A DNA stretch of 64,000 nt, from assembly GCA_036278735.1 (NCBI GenBank), contig DASUKM010000025.1:1-64000 (forward strand), in the 5' to 3' direction. The position numbers and the translations under genes were made by a program. Source of the stretch: DASUKM01 sp036278735. Lineage in GTDB: Bacteria; Acidobacteriota; Vicinamibacteria; Vicinamibacterales; 2-12-FULL-66-21. The first letter of the stretch is position 1, and every line of letters starts with the position of its first letter. Shown here one piece after another: positions 44,075-52,947 of this stretch. Under the pieces are notes generated by a model. The model saw nothing but the letters and a program-made list of their open reading frames with translations. It did not search any database and was not told the origin of the DNA.

Positions 44075-45963
44075 CGGATCACCGGATCGCGCCAGCCGCC
44101 CGACGCCTGAGCGTCGGGGCCGAACCGCAGCCCGGCGGCGGGGTGCACACGCGCGTGTGGGCGCCGGCCTGCCGGCACGTCGATCTCGTCGTCGAGGCGT
44201 CCGGCGGCCGGCGCCTCGTCGCGATGAACCGCGAAGCGGACGGGCATTTCGAGGCGTTCGACGCGGCGGGCGGTCCTGGCGATCGCTACTGGTTCCAGCT
44301 CGATGGCGATCGGCTGCGCCCCGACCCCGCGTCGCGCTCTCAACCGGACGGGCCCCACGGCGCATCGGCCGTGGTCGATCCCCGCGCGTTTCGGTGGACG
44401 GATGCAGCCTGGCCAGGAGTCGCGCGCGCCGGGCACGCAATTTACGAGCTGCACATCGGCACGTTCACGCCGGCGGGCACGTTCGCGGCGGCGACGGAGC
44501 AGTTGCCGGACCTGGCGGCGCTCGGCATTACGCTCGTGGAGGTCATGCCCGTCGCCGAGTTCGCGGGGGAGTTCGGATGGGGCTACGACGGCGTCGACCT
44601 CTACGCGCCGACGCGTTTGTACGGGACGCCCGACGACTTCCGTCGCTTCGTCGATCGGGCACACGGCCTCGGTCTGGGCGTGCTGCTCGACGTCGTCTAC
44701 AACCATCTCGGCCCGGATGGCAACTATTTGACCGAGTTCTCGCCGGACTATTTCACCGATCGGTACCGCAACGACTGGGGGCAGGCGATCAACTTCGAGG
44801 GACCGCCGGCGGCGCGCGAGTACTTCGTGCAGAACGGCGGCTACTGGATCGACGAGTTCCACGTCGACGGTCTGCGGCTCGACGCGACGCAGGACATCCA
44901 CGACGCCTCGCCGGAACACGTGATCGCGTCGATCGTCCGCAGGGCGCGCGACGCGGGGGGGGCACGCGGCGTGCTCGTCGTGGCGGAGAACGAGCCGCAG
45001 GAGACACGGATCGTGCGGCCTGTCGACGCCGGCGGCTATGGCGCCGACGCGCTGTGGAACGACGACGCGCACCATGCCGCCGTCGTGGCCTTGACGGGAC
45101 GCCGCGAGGCGTACTACACCGACTACCGTGGTTCGGCGCAGGAACTGGTGTCGTGCGCGAAGTACGGCTATCTGTTCCAGGGGCAGTACTATTCGTGGCA
45201 GTCGCAGCGGCGCGGCACGCCGGGGCTCGATCTGGCGGCGGAGTGCTTCGTCGCGTATCTGCAGAATCACGATCAGGTGGCGAACTCCGCGTCTGGCCGC
45301 CGGCTGCACCAGATCGCGTCGGCGCCCGCCCTGCGGGCGTTGACGGCGTGGCTGCTGCTCGGGCCGGCCACGCCGATGATCTTCCAGGGAGACGAGTACG
45401 CGGCGTCGTCGCCGTTCCTGTATTTCGCCGATCATCCGACGCTGCGCGAGTCGATCACCTCGGGGCGGCGGGAGTTCCTGGCGCAGTTCGCGAGCGTCGG
45501 TGATCCGGACATCCAGCGGGCGCTGCCGCCGCCGACCGAGCGCGCGACGTTCACGCGCTGCAAGCTGGATCCCGGCGAACGCACGCGTCGTCCCGACGTC
45601 GTGGCGCTCTACCGCGATCTGCTGCAGATCCGGCGCACCGATCCGGTGCTGCGCGACGCGGGCCGCTGCAGGGTCGACGGCGCGGTGCTCGGCGCCGGCG
45701 CGTTCGTGCTGCGGTACTTCGACGCGCGGCATGGCGATCGCCTGTTGATCGTCGACCTCGCGGACGATCTCGACGCGCTGTCGGCGTCCCAGCCGCTCGT
45801 CGCACCGCCGTTCGATCGCCGCTGGACGCTCGCGTGGAGCAGCGAATCGCCGAAGTACGGAGGGGAGGGCACGCCGGCGGAGCGCCAGGATGGCCAGCGG
45901 CTGATTCCGGGCCGCTGTGCGGAATGGTTCACGGCCACGGCCACCACGGAGAGCGACGGATAA
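44071..45963 (+). CDS. treZ: malto-oligosyltrehalose trehalohydrolase
   Basis: 630 aa. TreZ releases trehalose from maltooligosyltrehalose made by TreY. It has an N-terminal E-set domain (GGGVHTRVWAPACRHVDLVVE), then a GH13 barrel: GWGYDGVDLYAPTRLYGTPDDF, LLDVVYNHLGPDGNY, the nucleophile Asp in DGLRLDATQDIHD, acid/base Glu in VLVVAENEPQ, and the third Asp in LQNHDQVANS; also GPATPMIFQGDEYAAS. treY and treX are absent from the window. The last residues (TATATTESDG) and the stop come from the CACGGA repeat that follows. Confidence 0.95.
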   Translation: MTDHRIAPAARRLSVGAEPQPGGGVHTRVWAPACRHVDLVVEASGGRRLVAMNREADGHFEAFDAAGGPGDRYWFQLDGDRLRPDPASRSQPDGPHGASAVVDPRAFRWTDAAWPGVARAGHAIYELHIGTFTPAGTFAAATEQLPDLAALGITLVEVMPVAEFAGEFGWGYDGVDLYAPTRLYGTPDDFRRFVDRAHGLGLGVLLDVVYNHLGPDGNYLTEFSPDYFTDRYRNDWGQAINFEGPPAAREYFVQNGGYWIDEFHVDGLRLDATQDIHDASPEHVIASIVRRARDAGGARGVLVVAENEPQETRIVRPVDAGGYGADALWNDDAHHAAVVALTGRREAYYTDYRGSAQELVSCAKYGYLFQGQYYSWQSQRRGTPGLDLAAECFVAYLQNHDQVANSASGRRLHQIASAPALRALTAWLLLGPATPMIFQGDEYAASSPFLYFADHPTLRESITSGRREFLAQFASVGDPDIQRALPPPTERATFTRCKLDPGERTRRPDVVALYRDLLQIRRTDPVLRDAGRCRVDGAVLGAGAFVLRYFDARHGDRLLIVDLADDLDALSASQPLVAPPFDRRWTLAWSSESPKYGGEGTPAERQDGQRLIPGRCAEWFTATATTESDG

Positions 45964-46485
45964 GACCGCCACGGCCACCACGGAGGGCCACGGACAACAC
46001 GGACGGCCACGGCCACCACGGAACACACGGACAACACGGACAACACGGAGGCCACGGACAACACGGAGGCCACGGACAACACGGAGGCCACGGCCACCAC
46101 GGAGGCCACGGACAACACGGACGGCCACGGCTACCACGGAGGGCCACGGACGACACGGAGGGCCACGGACGACACGGAGGCCACGGACAGCACGGAGGGC
46201 CACGGACAACACGGAGGCCACGGACAGCACGGAGGCCACGGCCACCGCGGACAGCACGGACGGGCACGGACAACACGGACGGCCACGGCCACCACGGACG
46301 GCCACGGCTACCACGGCTACCACGGAGGGCCACGGCCAACACGGACAACACGGACAACACGAACAACACGGACGGGCACGGACAACACGGACGGCCACGG
46401 CTACCACGGACGGCCACGGAGGCACGGACAACACGGCCGCCATGGAGTTCATCGCCGCCACGGAAGGCGACGCCCACCAGGGGAG
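45940..46485. repeat. 9/18-bp tandem repeat array (CCACGGACA/ACACGGAGG type)
   Basis: About 540 bases built of 9-base units such as CCACGGACA, ACACGGAGG, CCACGGCTA and CCACCACGG, often in 18-base pairs. It is open in several frames on both strands but is low-complexity and non-coding in appearance. The start overlaps the treZ 3' end. Confidence 0.92.
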
Positions 46486-46504
46486 GGCCACGGATAACGT
46501 CTCC

Positions 46505-46715
46505 TCGGAACCGAGAACCTGCGAACCCGAGAACCCGACAACCCGAGAACCTGCGAACCCGAGAACCTGAGAACCCGAGAACCCGAGAACCCGAGAACCC
46601 GCGAACCCGAGAACCTGAGAACCCGCGAACCCGAGAACCCGCGAACCCGCGAACCCGCGAACCCGAGAACCCGCGAACCCGAGAACCCGAGAACCCGCGA
46701 ACCCGCGACGCCGAG
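46505..46715. repeat. 8-bp tandem repeat (GAACCCGA/GAACCCGC)n
   Basis: About 26 units of GAACCCGA, GAACCCGC and GAACCTGA in head-to-tail order. It directly follows the CACGGA array. Confidence 0.93.
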
Positions 46716-46769
46716 CGGCGCGCTCCGCGTGAGCTGGATTTCCTGCGGGGCATGCCGCTCGATTATGGA

Positions 46770-46940
46770 TCGTCGCCAGTCGCCAGTCGCCAGTCGCCAG
46801 TCGCCAGTAACCAGTAACCAGTAACCAGTAACCAGTAACCAGGCGGCTGGTAACTGGTTACTGGTCGTAACTGGTAACTGGTAACTGGCAACTGGTAACT
46901 GGCAACTGGCAACTGGCAACTGGCAACTGGCTGCTGGATA
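46770..46940. repeat. inverted CCAGTxx repeat cluster
   Basis: CCAGTCG and CCAGTAA units on the left and TAACTGG/CAACTGG units on the right can fold into a long hairpin. It precedes the lipoprotein gene by 17 bases, so any promoter must lie inside the repeat or upstream of it. Confidence 0.9.
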
Positions 46941-46956
46941 CTGCAAGCTGGTGATC

Positions 46957-48789
46957 ATGTTTCGATCGATCCGCGTTTCAGCGGCTCTTGCGATCGCCGT
47001 AGCAGTCGTCGCCTGCGGTGGGAGCAGCGGCACGCCGCCGGCGTCGCCGCCGCCCGGGCCGACGTCGGGGGCCAGCGTGTGCGCTGCCGCGCTCGAGGCC
47101 GACACCGCGCCTGAGCTGTCGGTCGCGCCGCGCCCGCCGCGCCTGACGGTCGACAAGCGGACGATCGTGGACGGCGATCCGCGCGGGCGCGCGCTCGAGT
47201 CGATCTGGATTCACCGTGCCGCGCTCGCCCGCCGCGCCGCGGGCCAGCCGCCGTCCGCCGCCGTCACCACGCCGGCGCCGGTCGCGCAGGACCAGGGAGA
47301 GATCGCGATCGTGCAGGATCAGGGAGACATCGTCCTGCCGCCGAACCTCCTCGATCTGAAGGGGGTTGGGCTGCGCTTCGCGCCCAGCGGCCCGGACGGC
47401 TACAGCGTGACGACCACCGACGCGACGTTCCGGTCCGCCCTCGGCAGCCGCCTGACCCTCGGCGACGACGACAGCGCCGACGTGACCGTGCCGTTCGCGT
47501 TTCCGTTCTACGGCCGATCGCAGACCGCCGCGTTCGTCAACTCCGACGGGAACATCACGTTCGGCGAGGAGGACAAGGCCAGCACGGATCGCAACGTGGC
47601 GCGGCTGCTGAGCGGCGCGCCGCGTGTCGCGCCGTTCCTGTCGGATCTGGATCCGTCGAGCGGCGGCAAGGTCTTCGTCGACGCCGCCGCCGGCCAGTAC
47701 ACCGTCACGTGGTGCGGCGTCCCGGCCTTCGGCAGCCAGCAGACCGTCACGACGCAGGTCACGCTGCTGCCCGACGGCTCGGTCGAGATGAAGTACGACC
47801 CCAACGTCACCATCGGCGACGCCGTCGTCGGCGTCTCGCCCGGCCGCACCGGCGTGTTCACGCCTGTCGATCTGTCGAAGGCGCCGGTCGCGGGCACCGG
47901 CGCGGTCGGCGAGCGCTTCGCGGCCTCGGGGCAGCTCGACGCCGTCGCGCTGATGCAGAAGTTCTATGCGTCGCATCCCGACAACTACGATCAGGTGCTG
48001 CTCTGGGCCGACCAGCGCGTGATACCGGCGAGCGACGGCGCGTTCTCGTACGAGCAGACGGTCGCCAACGAGATTCGCGGCATCGGCCAGGACACCTACG
48101 ATCTGTCGCACGACTACGGCAGCGCCGGCCGTCTGCGTTCGGTGGTCGTGATGGACGCCCTCAGCAAGTTCCCGAACGACCCGACGCAGAAGTTCCTGGG
48201 CGAAAACGACACGCTGAGCGTGATGGGGCAGGAAGTCGGGCATCGCTGGCTCGCGTATCTCGAGTTTCGCGACCATACCGGCGCGACCTCCGACGCGCTG
48301 CTCGGCCGCGACCTCGCGCACTGGAGCTTCTTCTTCGACTCCGACGCGTCCGTGATGGAAGGCAATCAGATCCAGGATCTCGGCGGCGGCAAGTTCCAGA
48401 CCGTCGCCGCGGTGCAACGATATGGCGACCTCGATCAGTACGCGATGGGACTGATCCCGCCCTCGCAGGTCGCGCCGTTCTTCTACGTCGAAAGCCCGGT
48501 GACCAATCCGACCCGTGTCGCGGCCGATCCGCCGATGGTCGGCGTCACGTTCACGGGCACGCGGCGCGACGTCCTCATCGACGATGTGATTGCGGTGGAG
48601 GGGGCGCGCAGCCCGACGTCCGATCGGTCGCCGCACGTGCACCGGCAGGCCTTCGTCTACCTCGTCGGCAGCGGGCGCTCGGCGGATGCGGGGCAGGTCG
48701 CCAAGCTCGACACGATCCGGCGCCAGTGGGAAGGCTTTTTCGCAGAGGCGACAGGCGGCCGGATGACGGCGATGACGACGCTGCGGTGA
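46957..48789 (+). CDS. lipoprotein with QExxH metalloprotease-like motif
   Basis: 610 aa. Lipoprotein signal LAIAVAVVACGG (lipobox with Cys), a Pro/Gly-rich linker, then a beta domain (PFAFPFYGRSQTAAFVNSDGNITFGE, VAPFLSDLDPSSGGKVFV) as in nidogen-like domains. The C-terminal half carries SVMGQEVGHRWLAYLEFRD, similar to the HExxH helix of zinc peptidases but with Gln in place of the first His, then SDASVMEGNQIQDLGG and DLDQYAMGLIP. I do not recognise a named family. It may be a zinc peptidase variant or an inactive relative. Confidence 0.75.
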   Translation: MFRSIRVSAALAIAVAVVACGGSSGTPPASPPPGPTSGASVCAAALEADTAPELSVAPRPPRLTVDKRTIVDGDPRGRALESIWIHRAALARRAAGQPPSAAVTTPAPVAQDQGEIAIVQDQGDIVLPPNLLDLKGVGLRFAPSGPDGYSVTTTDATFRSALGSRLTLGDDDSADVTVPFAFPFYGRSQTAAFVNSDGNITFGEEDKASTDRNVARLLSGAPRVAPFLSDLDPSSGGKVFVDAAAGQYTVTWCGVPAFGSQQTVTTQVTLLPDGSVEMKYDPNVTIGDAVVGVSPGRTGVFTPVDLSKAPVAGTGAVGERFAASGQLDAVALMQKFYASHPDNYDQVLLWADQRVIPASDGAFSYEQTVANEIRGIGQDTYDLSHDYGSAGRLRSVVVMDALSKFPNDPTQKFLGENDTLSVMGQEVGHRWLAYLEFRDHTGATSDALLGRDLAHWSFFFDSDASVMEGNQIQDLGGGKFQTVAAVQRYGDLDQYAMGLIPPSQVAPFFYVESPVTNPTRVAADPPMVGVTFTGTRRDVLIDDVIAVEGARSPTSDRSPHVHRQAFVYLVGSGRSADAGQVAKLDTIRRQWEGFFAEATGGRMTAMTTLR

Positions 48790-48909
48790 GAGTGATGGTG
48801 GAAGTTCAGGGTTCAGGGTTCGGGGTTCCGAGTAGGGTTCGGGGTTCCGGGTTCCCAGCCATGAATGCGGCACGCGTCACGCGCATGTCCCGCGGGTAAG
48901 ATGGGACGT

Positions 48910-49845
48910 ATGGCGGATCCGATCGATTCTCGCGTCGATATCGGTCACGTGCACCTGAAGGTCGCCGACCTCGAGCGCGCGCTCGCGTTCTACGCGGGGG
49001 TGCTCGGCTTCGAGGTGACCGAACGCATGGGTGCTCACGCGGCGTTTCTGAGCGCCGGCGGGTATCACCATCACATCGGGCTGAACACGTGGGAGAGCCG
49101 CGGCGGCAGCGCGCCGCCGCAGGGATCGACGGGGCTGTATCACTTTGCGATTCGCTATCCCGATCGCCGCACGCTCGGCGATGCGCTGCGCCGGCTGCAG
49201 GCGGGGGGCATTCCGCTGGAGGGGGCGGCGGATCACGGCGTGAGCGAAGCGCTCTACGTCCGCGATCCCGACGGCAACGGGCTCGAGCTGTACCGCGATC
49301 GGCCCCCCCACGAGTGGCCGCGCAGCCCCGACGGCTCGCTGGCGATGACGTCGGCGCGTCTCGATTTGAACGCCTTGCTCGCCGATGCGGCAGCCCCCGT
49401 ACCGCCGGCCGTACCTCGCGCGAGCGCGGCGCCGGGCCCGGCGCTCCCGGCGAATCTGCGCCGCGAGCTCGAGCAGTTGCGCGGCCCGCTGCTGAACCTG
49501 CACCAGGCGCTCCTCGACGACGCGCGCAAGGCGTACGAAATGGATCGCGGCACGATCGCCTCGAAGGGGGCGCTGCTGCAGATGGTGATCCACGATCCGT
49601 GGTTCGCCTGGCTGCACCGCATCTCGGAGCTGGTGGTGCGGATCGACGAGGCGACCGCCCCCGACAGCGTCACGACCGCCGCGGAGGCCCGGGGACTGGT
49701 CGATCAGGTGGATCACCTGATCGTGCCGTCGGAGAACGGCGACGAGTTCGGGCGCCGCTACTTCGACGCGCTGCAGCGCCAGCCGGCCGTCGTGCTGGCG
49801 CACGGCGAGGTCAAACGCGTGCTCAAGGCAGGCTTTGGGCCTTAG
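48910..49845 (+). CDS. VOC (glyoxalase/extradiol dioxygenase) domain fused to a helical domain
   Basis: 311 aa. Residues 1-150 form a VOC domain of the catechol-2,3-dioxygenase-like type: metal ligands His in IGHVHLKVADL, His in GLYHFAIRYPD and Glu in GNGLELYRDR. After a Pro/Ala linker (about 155-180), residues 180-311 (LLNLHQALLDDARKAYE, LQMVIHDPWFAWLHRISELVVRIDE, AHGEVKRVLKAGFG) form a helical domain that occurs alone in other bacteria without known function. ATG at 48901 is an alternative start. The last codons and the stop lie in a GGCTTTGGG repeat. Confidence 0.82.
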   Translation: MADPIDSRVDIGHVHLKVADLERALAFYAGVLGFEVTERMGAHAAFLSAGGYHHHIGLNTWESRGGSAPPQGSTGLYHFAIRYPDRRTLGDALRRLQAGGIPLEGAADHGVSEALYVRDPDGNGLELYRDRPPHEWPRSPDGSLAMTSARLDLNALLADAAAPVPPAVPRASAAPGPALPANLRRELEQLRGPLLNLHQALLDDARKAYEMDRGTIASKGALLQMVIHDPWFAWLHRISELVVRIDEATAPDSVTTAAEARGLVDQVDHLIVPSENGDEFGRRYFDALQRQPAVVLAHGEVKRVLKAGFGP

Positions 49846-49918
49846 GCTTTAGGCTTTAGGTGGCTTTAGGCCGCAGGCGTTCTTCCCAAAGCCTAAAGCC
49901 CGAAGCCCAAAGCCCGCC
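49835..49918. repeat. inverted GGCTTTAGG/CCTAAAGCC repeat (hairpin)
   Basis: GGCTTTAGG units are followed by CCTAAAGCC and CCCAAAGCC units, so the region can fold into one stem. It may end transcription of the VOC gene. Confidence 0.85.
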
Positions 49919-49948
49919 GTCAGCACAGCAATTGCATCAGTCGTCGTG

Positions 49949-51499
49949 ATGAGCCGACTCGACGTGACCAGGCTGGCCCGCTGGTTCATTCTGATTTTCG
50001 GCGGCGTGCTCGTCACGTTGTGGGTGATCGCGGCGGTCGGGTCGCGCACGAGCGTGCTGCAGCAGGCGCTCATGCGCGCGGTGAACGACCACCTCGAGAG
50101 CGACGTCGAGCTGGCGAACTTCCACGTGTCCACCTTTCCCAGTCTGAGCGTGACGGGCGACGGACTGCGGCTGAGGTTCCAGCATCAGCGCGGCAATCCG
50201 CCGCTCATCGAAATCGCACACTTCTCGGTCGACGGCGGGATCCTCGGCCTGCTGCACCGGCCGCGGCGGTTCAGGACCGTTCGGCTGCAGGGATTGAAGA
50301 TCAACGTGCCGGCGCGCGGCATCCAGAAAGACGGCGGCAACGACGCCTCGTCCTCGTCGTCGCCGCGCGAGGGACGGCCGATCATCGATCACCTGGTCTC
50401 GAACGACGCCGAGCTGGTGATCCTTCCCAAGACCAGCGGCAAGGAGCCGAAGCGATTCGCGATCCACACGCTCCAGATGGAGTCGATCGGCTTCGATCGC
50501 GCGATGCCGTTCGGGGCGACGTTGACGAACCCGACGCCCAGGGGCAGCATCGAAACGAGCGGGATGTTCGGCCCCTGGCGCGCGGCGGACCCCGGGTCGA
50601 CGCCGCTCATCGGGAGCTATCGGTTTTCGCACGCCGATCTGAACACGATTCACGGTCTCGCCGGCACGTTGTCGTCGAGCGGCGGCTTCACCGGCGAGCT
50701 GGCGCGCATCGACGTCAAAGGGAAGACGCACACGCCGGATTTCAGCGTCGACGTCGCCGGCCAGCCCGTGCCGCTCGACACGACGTTTCACGCGATCGTC
50801 GACGGGCTCAATGGCGACACCGAACTGGAGCGGGTGGACGGCCGGTTCCTCCACACCTCGCTCGTGGCGCGCGGCGCCGTCGTCGGCGGGCCGCGGCACC
50901 ACGGGCGCACGGTGAAGCTCGATGTCGCGATGGCGGACGGCCGGATCGAGGACGTGCTGAAGCTGGCCGTCAAGTCGGCGACGCCGGTGATGACCGGCGC
51001 GCTGTCGCTGCACACGAAACTGCTGTTGCCCCCCGGCGAGGAGAAGGTGGCGGACCGCCTGCAGCTCGACGGCCGGTTCGACGTCGCGACCGCGCACTTC
51101 TCGAGCGCGGAGGTGCGCGGCAAGCTGCGCGAGCTGAGCGCCCGCAGCCGGGGCAAGGACGTGTCCGAGGTCGACGCGCGCGTCGTCTCGAATCTTCGCG
51201 GACGGTTCACGCTCGGCCACGGCGTCGTGCGCTTTTCGTCGCTCGAGTTCACGGTGCCGGGCGCGGACGTGCGGCTCGCGGGCACCTACGGGCTGCGCAC
51301 CGGCGCGCTCGACTTTCACGGCACGCTGCGCATGCGCGCCACGGTGTCGCAAGCGGCCGGCGGCGGCATCAAGAGCTGGCTGCTGAAGGTGATCGATCCG
51401 CTGTTCCGAAAAAAAGGAGCTGGCGCCATCCTGCCGATCAAGATCACGGGCACGCGCGAGGCTCCGAAGTTCGGCGTCGACATCGGCAAGGTATTCTGA
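49949..51499 (+). CDS. AsmA-like envelope protein
   Basis: 516 aa. One N-terminal membrane helix (WFILIFGGVLVTLWVIAAV), then a long beta-rich AsmA/DUF748-type region: VNDHLESDVELANFHVSTFPSLSVTGDGLRL near the start and IKSWLLKVIDPLFRKKGAGAILPIKITGTREAPKFGVDIGKVF at the end, the usual C-terminal AsmA motif. AsmA relatives bridge the envelope and help move phospholipids to the outer membrane. ATG at 49949 follows an in-frame GTG; either could be used. Confidence 0.85.
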   Translation: MSRLDVTRLARWFILIFGGVLVTLWVIAAVGSRTSVLQQALMRAVNDHLESDVELANFHVSTFPSLSVTGDGLRLRFQHQRGNPPLIEIAHFSVDGGILGLLHRPRRFRTVRLQGLKINVPARGIQKDGGNDASSSSSPREGRPIIDHLVSNDAELVILPKTSGKEPKRFAIHTLQMESIGFDRAMPFGATLTNPTPRGSIETSGMFGPWRAADPGSTPLIGSYRFSHADLNTIHGLAGTLSSSGGFTGELARIDVKGKTHTPDFSVDVAGQPVPLDTTFHAIVDGLNGDTELERVDGRFLHTSLVARGAVVGGPRHHGRTVKLDVAMADGRIEDVLKLAVKSATPVMTGALSLHTKLLLPPGEEKVADRLQLDGRFDVATAHFSSAEVRGKLRELSARSRGKDVSEVDARVVSNLRGRFTLGHGVVRFSSLEFTVPGADVRLAGTYGLRTGALDFHGTLRMRATVSQAAGGGIKSWLLKVIDPLFRKKGAGAILPIKITGTREAPKFGVDIGKVF

Positions 51500-51514
51500 C
51501 GCTGGTACTTGGAA

Positions 51515-51722
51515 GCTGCCAGTCTCCAGTCTCCAGTCTCCAGTTTCCAGTCTCCAGTCTCCAGTCTCCAGTCTCCAGTTTCCAGTTTCCAGCTTCCAGC
51601 TTCTGTTTCCCGGTTCTTCCCGCGCTCCACCCCCGCCCTCCGCCCTCCGCCCCCCGCCCTCCACCTTCCACCTTCCACCCTCCACCCTCCACCCTCCACC
51701 TTCCACCCTCCACCCTCCGTAT
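51515..51722. repeat. 7-bp tandem repeats (CCAGTCT/CCAGTTT) then (CCCTCCA/CCTTCCA)
   Basis: About ten CCAGTCT/CCAGTTT units, a short degenerate part, then about 14 CCCTCCA/CCTTCCA units. They occupy nearly the whole spacer before msrB. Confidence 0.9.
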
Positions 51723-51752
51723 CCGCTACCATGGAGAGACGAGGTCACGCGA

Positions 51753-52136
51753 ATGCAGAAAACAGATACGGACTGGAAGAGCGAGCTGTCACCCGAGCAG
51801 TATCACGTGCTGCGCGAGCACGGGACGGAGCGGCCCAACTCGAGCCCGCTGAACATGGAAAAACGCGCCGGCGCGTTCTACTGCGCGGCGTGCGGCAACG
51901 AGCTGTTCTCGTCGGACGCGAAATACGAGTCCGGCACGGGCTGGCCGAGTTTTTACGAGGCGCGGCCGGGTGCGGTGGAGACGTCGACCGACACGCAGTT
52001 CGGTATGGTGCGGACCGAAATGCGGTGCGCGCGCTGCGGCAGCCATCTTGGGCACGTGTTCCCGGACGGTCCTCAGCCGACGGGCGAGCGCTACTGCACG
52101 AACGGCCTGGCGCTGCGCTTCGAGCCGAAGAAGTAG
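51753..52136 (+). CDS. msrB: peptide methionine-(R)-S-oxide reductase
   Basis: 127 aa. It repairs methionine-R-sulfoxide. The four zinc Cys are in YCAACGNEL and CARCGSHLGH, the substrate region is SGTGWPSFYE and the catalytic Cys is in RYCTNGLALRF. No signal peptide, so cytoplasmic. The S-specific partner msrA lies 3.2 kb downstream, across a zinc-ribbon/SPFH locus. Confidence 0.96.
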   Translation: MQKTDTDWKSELSPEQYHVLREHGTERPNSSPLNMEKRAGAFYCAACGNELFSSDAKYESGTGWPSFYEARPGAVETSTDTQFGMVRTEMRCARCGSHLGHVFPDGPQPTGERYCTNGLALRFEPKK

Positions 52137-52142
52137 GCGGCT

Positions 52143-52838
52143 CTACCGGAAGAGTTCCTTCAGCAACTGGTCGAACGACAGTTCGTGGCGGCTGCCGCGG
52201 GTGTCGAATCGCACGGCGTCTGATTTGTCCTGCAGCGCGCGCAACCGCCGCTCCTCTTCGGCGAACGCCTCGCGCTGCTGCTCGCGCATGCGATCGAGCC
52301 CGCCGCCGTTGACGAAGGCGACGATCCGGTGCAGTTCACCGGCGTCGAGGAACGTGCCGTGTCCGCGGCACACGTCGACGACGACCCCCGAGATGTGGGC
52401 GAAGTTGACGCGATTCATCAGCTTGCCGCAGCGGACGCACGGCCGGTAATGAACGGCGGCTTCGGGCGCCCCCCCATCGGCCGTGACGCGGTGCAGCACC
52501 GCTGCCTGCGTGTCGCGATCGGCGCACAGGCGTTCGAAGGCATCGGCGTCCATCCAGACGCCGTCGCAGTGCCGGCATTCGAGCAGCGTCGTCGTCCCGA
52601 CCTCGACGCGCTCGAGGGTGTCGCGGCAACCGGGGCACGTGCCGGCCGCCCCGCCCGGCACCTGCCGCTCCCGCCGCGCGCCGCAGTGCGGGCAGAACTC
52701 CTGACCGTCGAACATCAGGCCGAAGCAGGCCGGGCAGCTCACGGCCGCGAGGCGCGTCTGGCAATACGGACACCGCGCCGTGTTCGGCGCCGCGGGGGCG
52801 CCGCAGTTCGGGCAGTGCAGGCTGGCGGAATCGGGCAT
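52143..52838 (-). CDS. zinc-ribbon protein with TFIIB-type domain
   Basis: 231 aa. Four zinc-binding modules: CPNCGAPAAPNTARCPYC, CPACFGLMFDGQEFCPHCG, the zf-TFIIB domain CPGCRDTLERVEVG...CRHCDGVWMDADAFERL, and a further pair CVRCGKLMNRVNF...VVVDVCRGHGTFLDAGELHRI. The C-terminus is a charged helix. It has no enzymatic motif; it may be an adaptor. It is divergent from the SPFH gene across a 109-base spacer and converges on msrB with a six-base gap. Confidence 0.88.
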   Translation of the reverse strand: MPDSASLHCPNCGAPAAPNTARCPYCQTRLAAVSCPACFGLMFDGQEFCPHCGARRERQVPGGAAGTCPGCRDTLERVEVGTTTLLECRHCDGVWMDADAFERLCADRDTQAAVLHRVTADGGAPEAAVHYRPCVRCGKLMNRVNFAHISGVVVDVCRGHGTFLDAGELHRIVAFVNGGGLDRMREQQREAFAEEERRLRALQDKSDAVRFDTRGSRHELSFDQLLKELFR

Positions 52839-52947
52839 GGGCGCGCGCGCACCCGCGTGACGGCCGGACGGCGGGGATGCCGCGCGAACGTCTCGGCGGG
52901 CTGTTAGAATACGACAGAATCTCCCACATCCGTTCCTGGAGCGCAGC
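52839..52947. promoter_or_regulatory. divergent promoter region (zinc ribbon / SPFH)
   Basis: On the plus strand a TAGAAT box (near 52904) is followed by TCCTGGAGCGC before the SPFH ATG at 52948; GGAG serves as ribosome site. The minus-strand gene has no clear box. Shared control of both genes is plausible. Confidence 0.4.

Noticed and set aside
45834..46817. Open frames rich in HGQHGRP/TDNTDGHG and WPSVVAVALR-type repeats on both strands
   Set aside because: They are translations of the 9-bp and 8-bp tandem repeats and have no start context; no collagen-like or antifreeze-like gene is supported.
45940..46940. CRISPR array
   Set aside because: Repeat units are 7-9 bases, contiguous and without unique spacers; no cas genes in the window.
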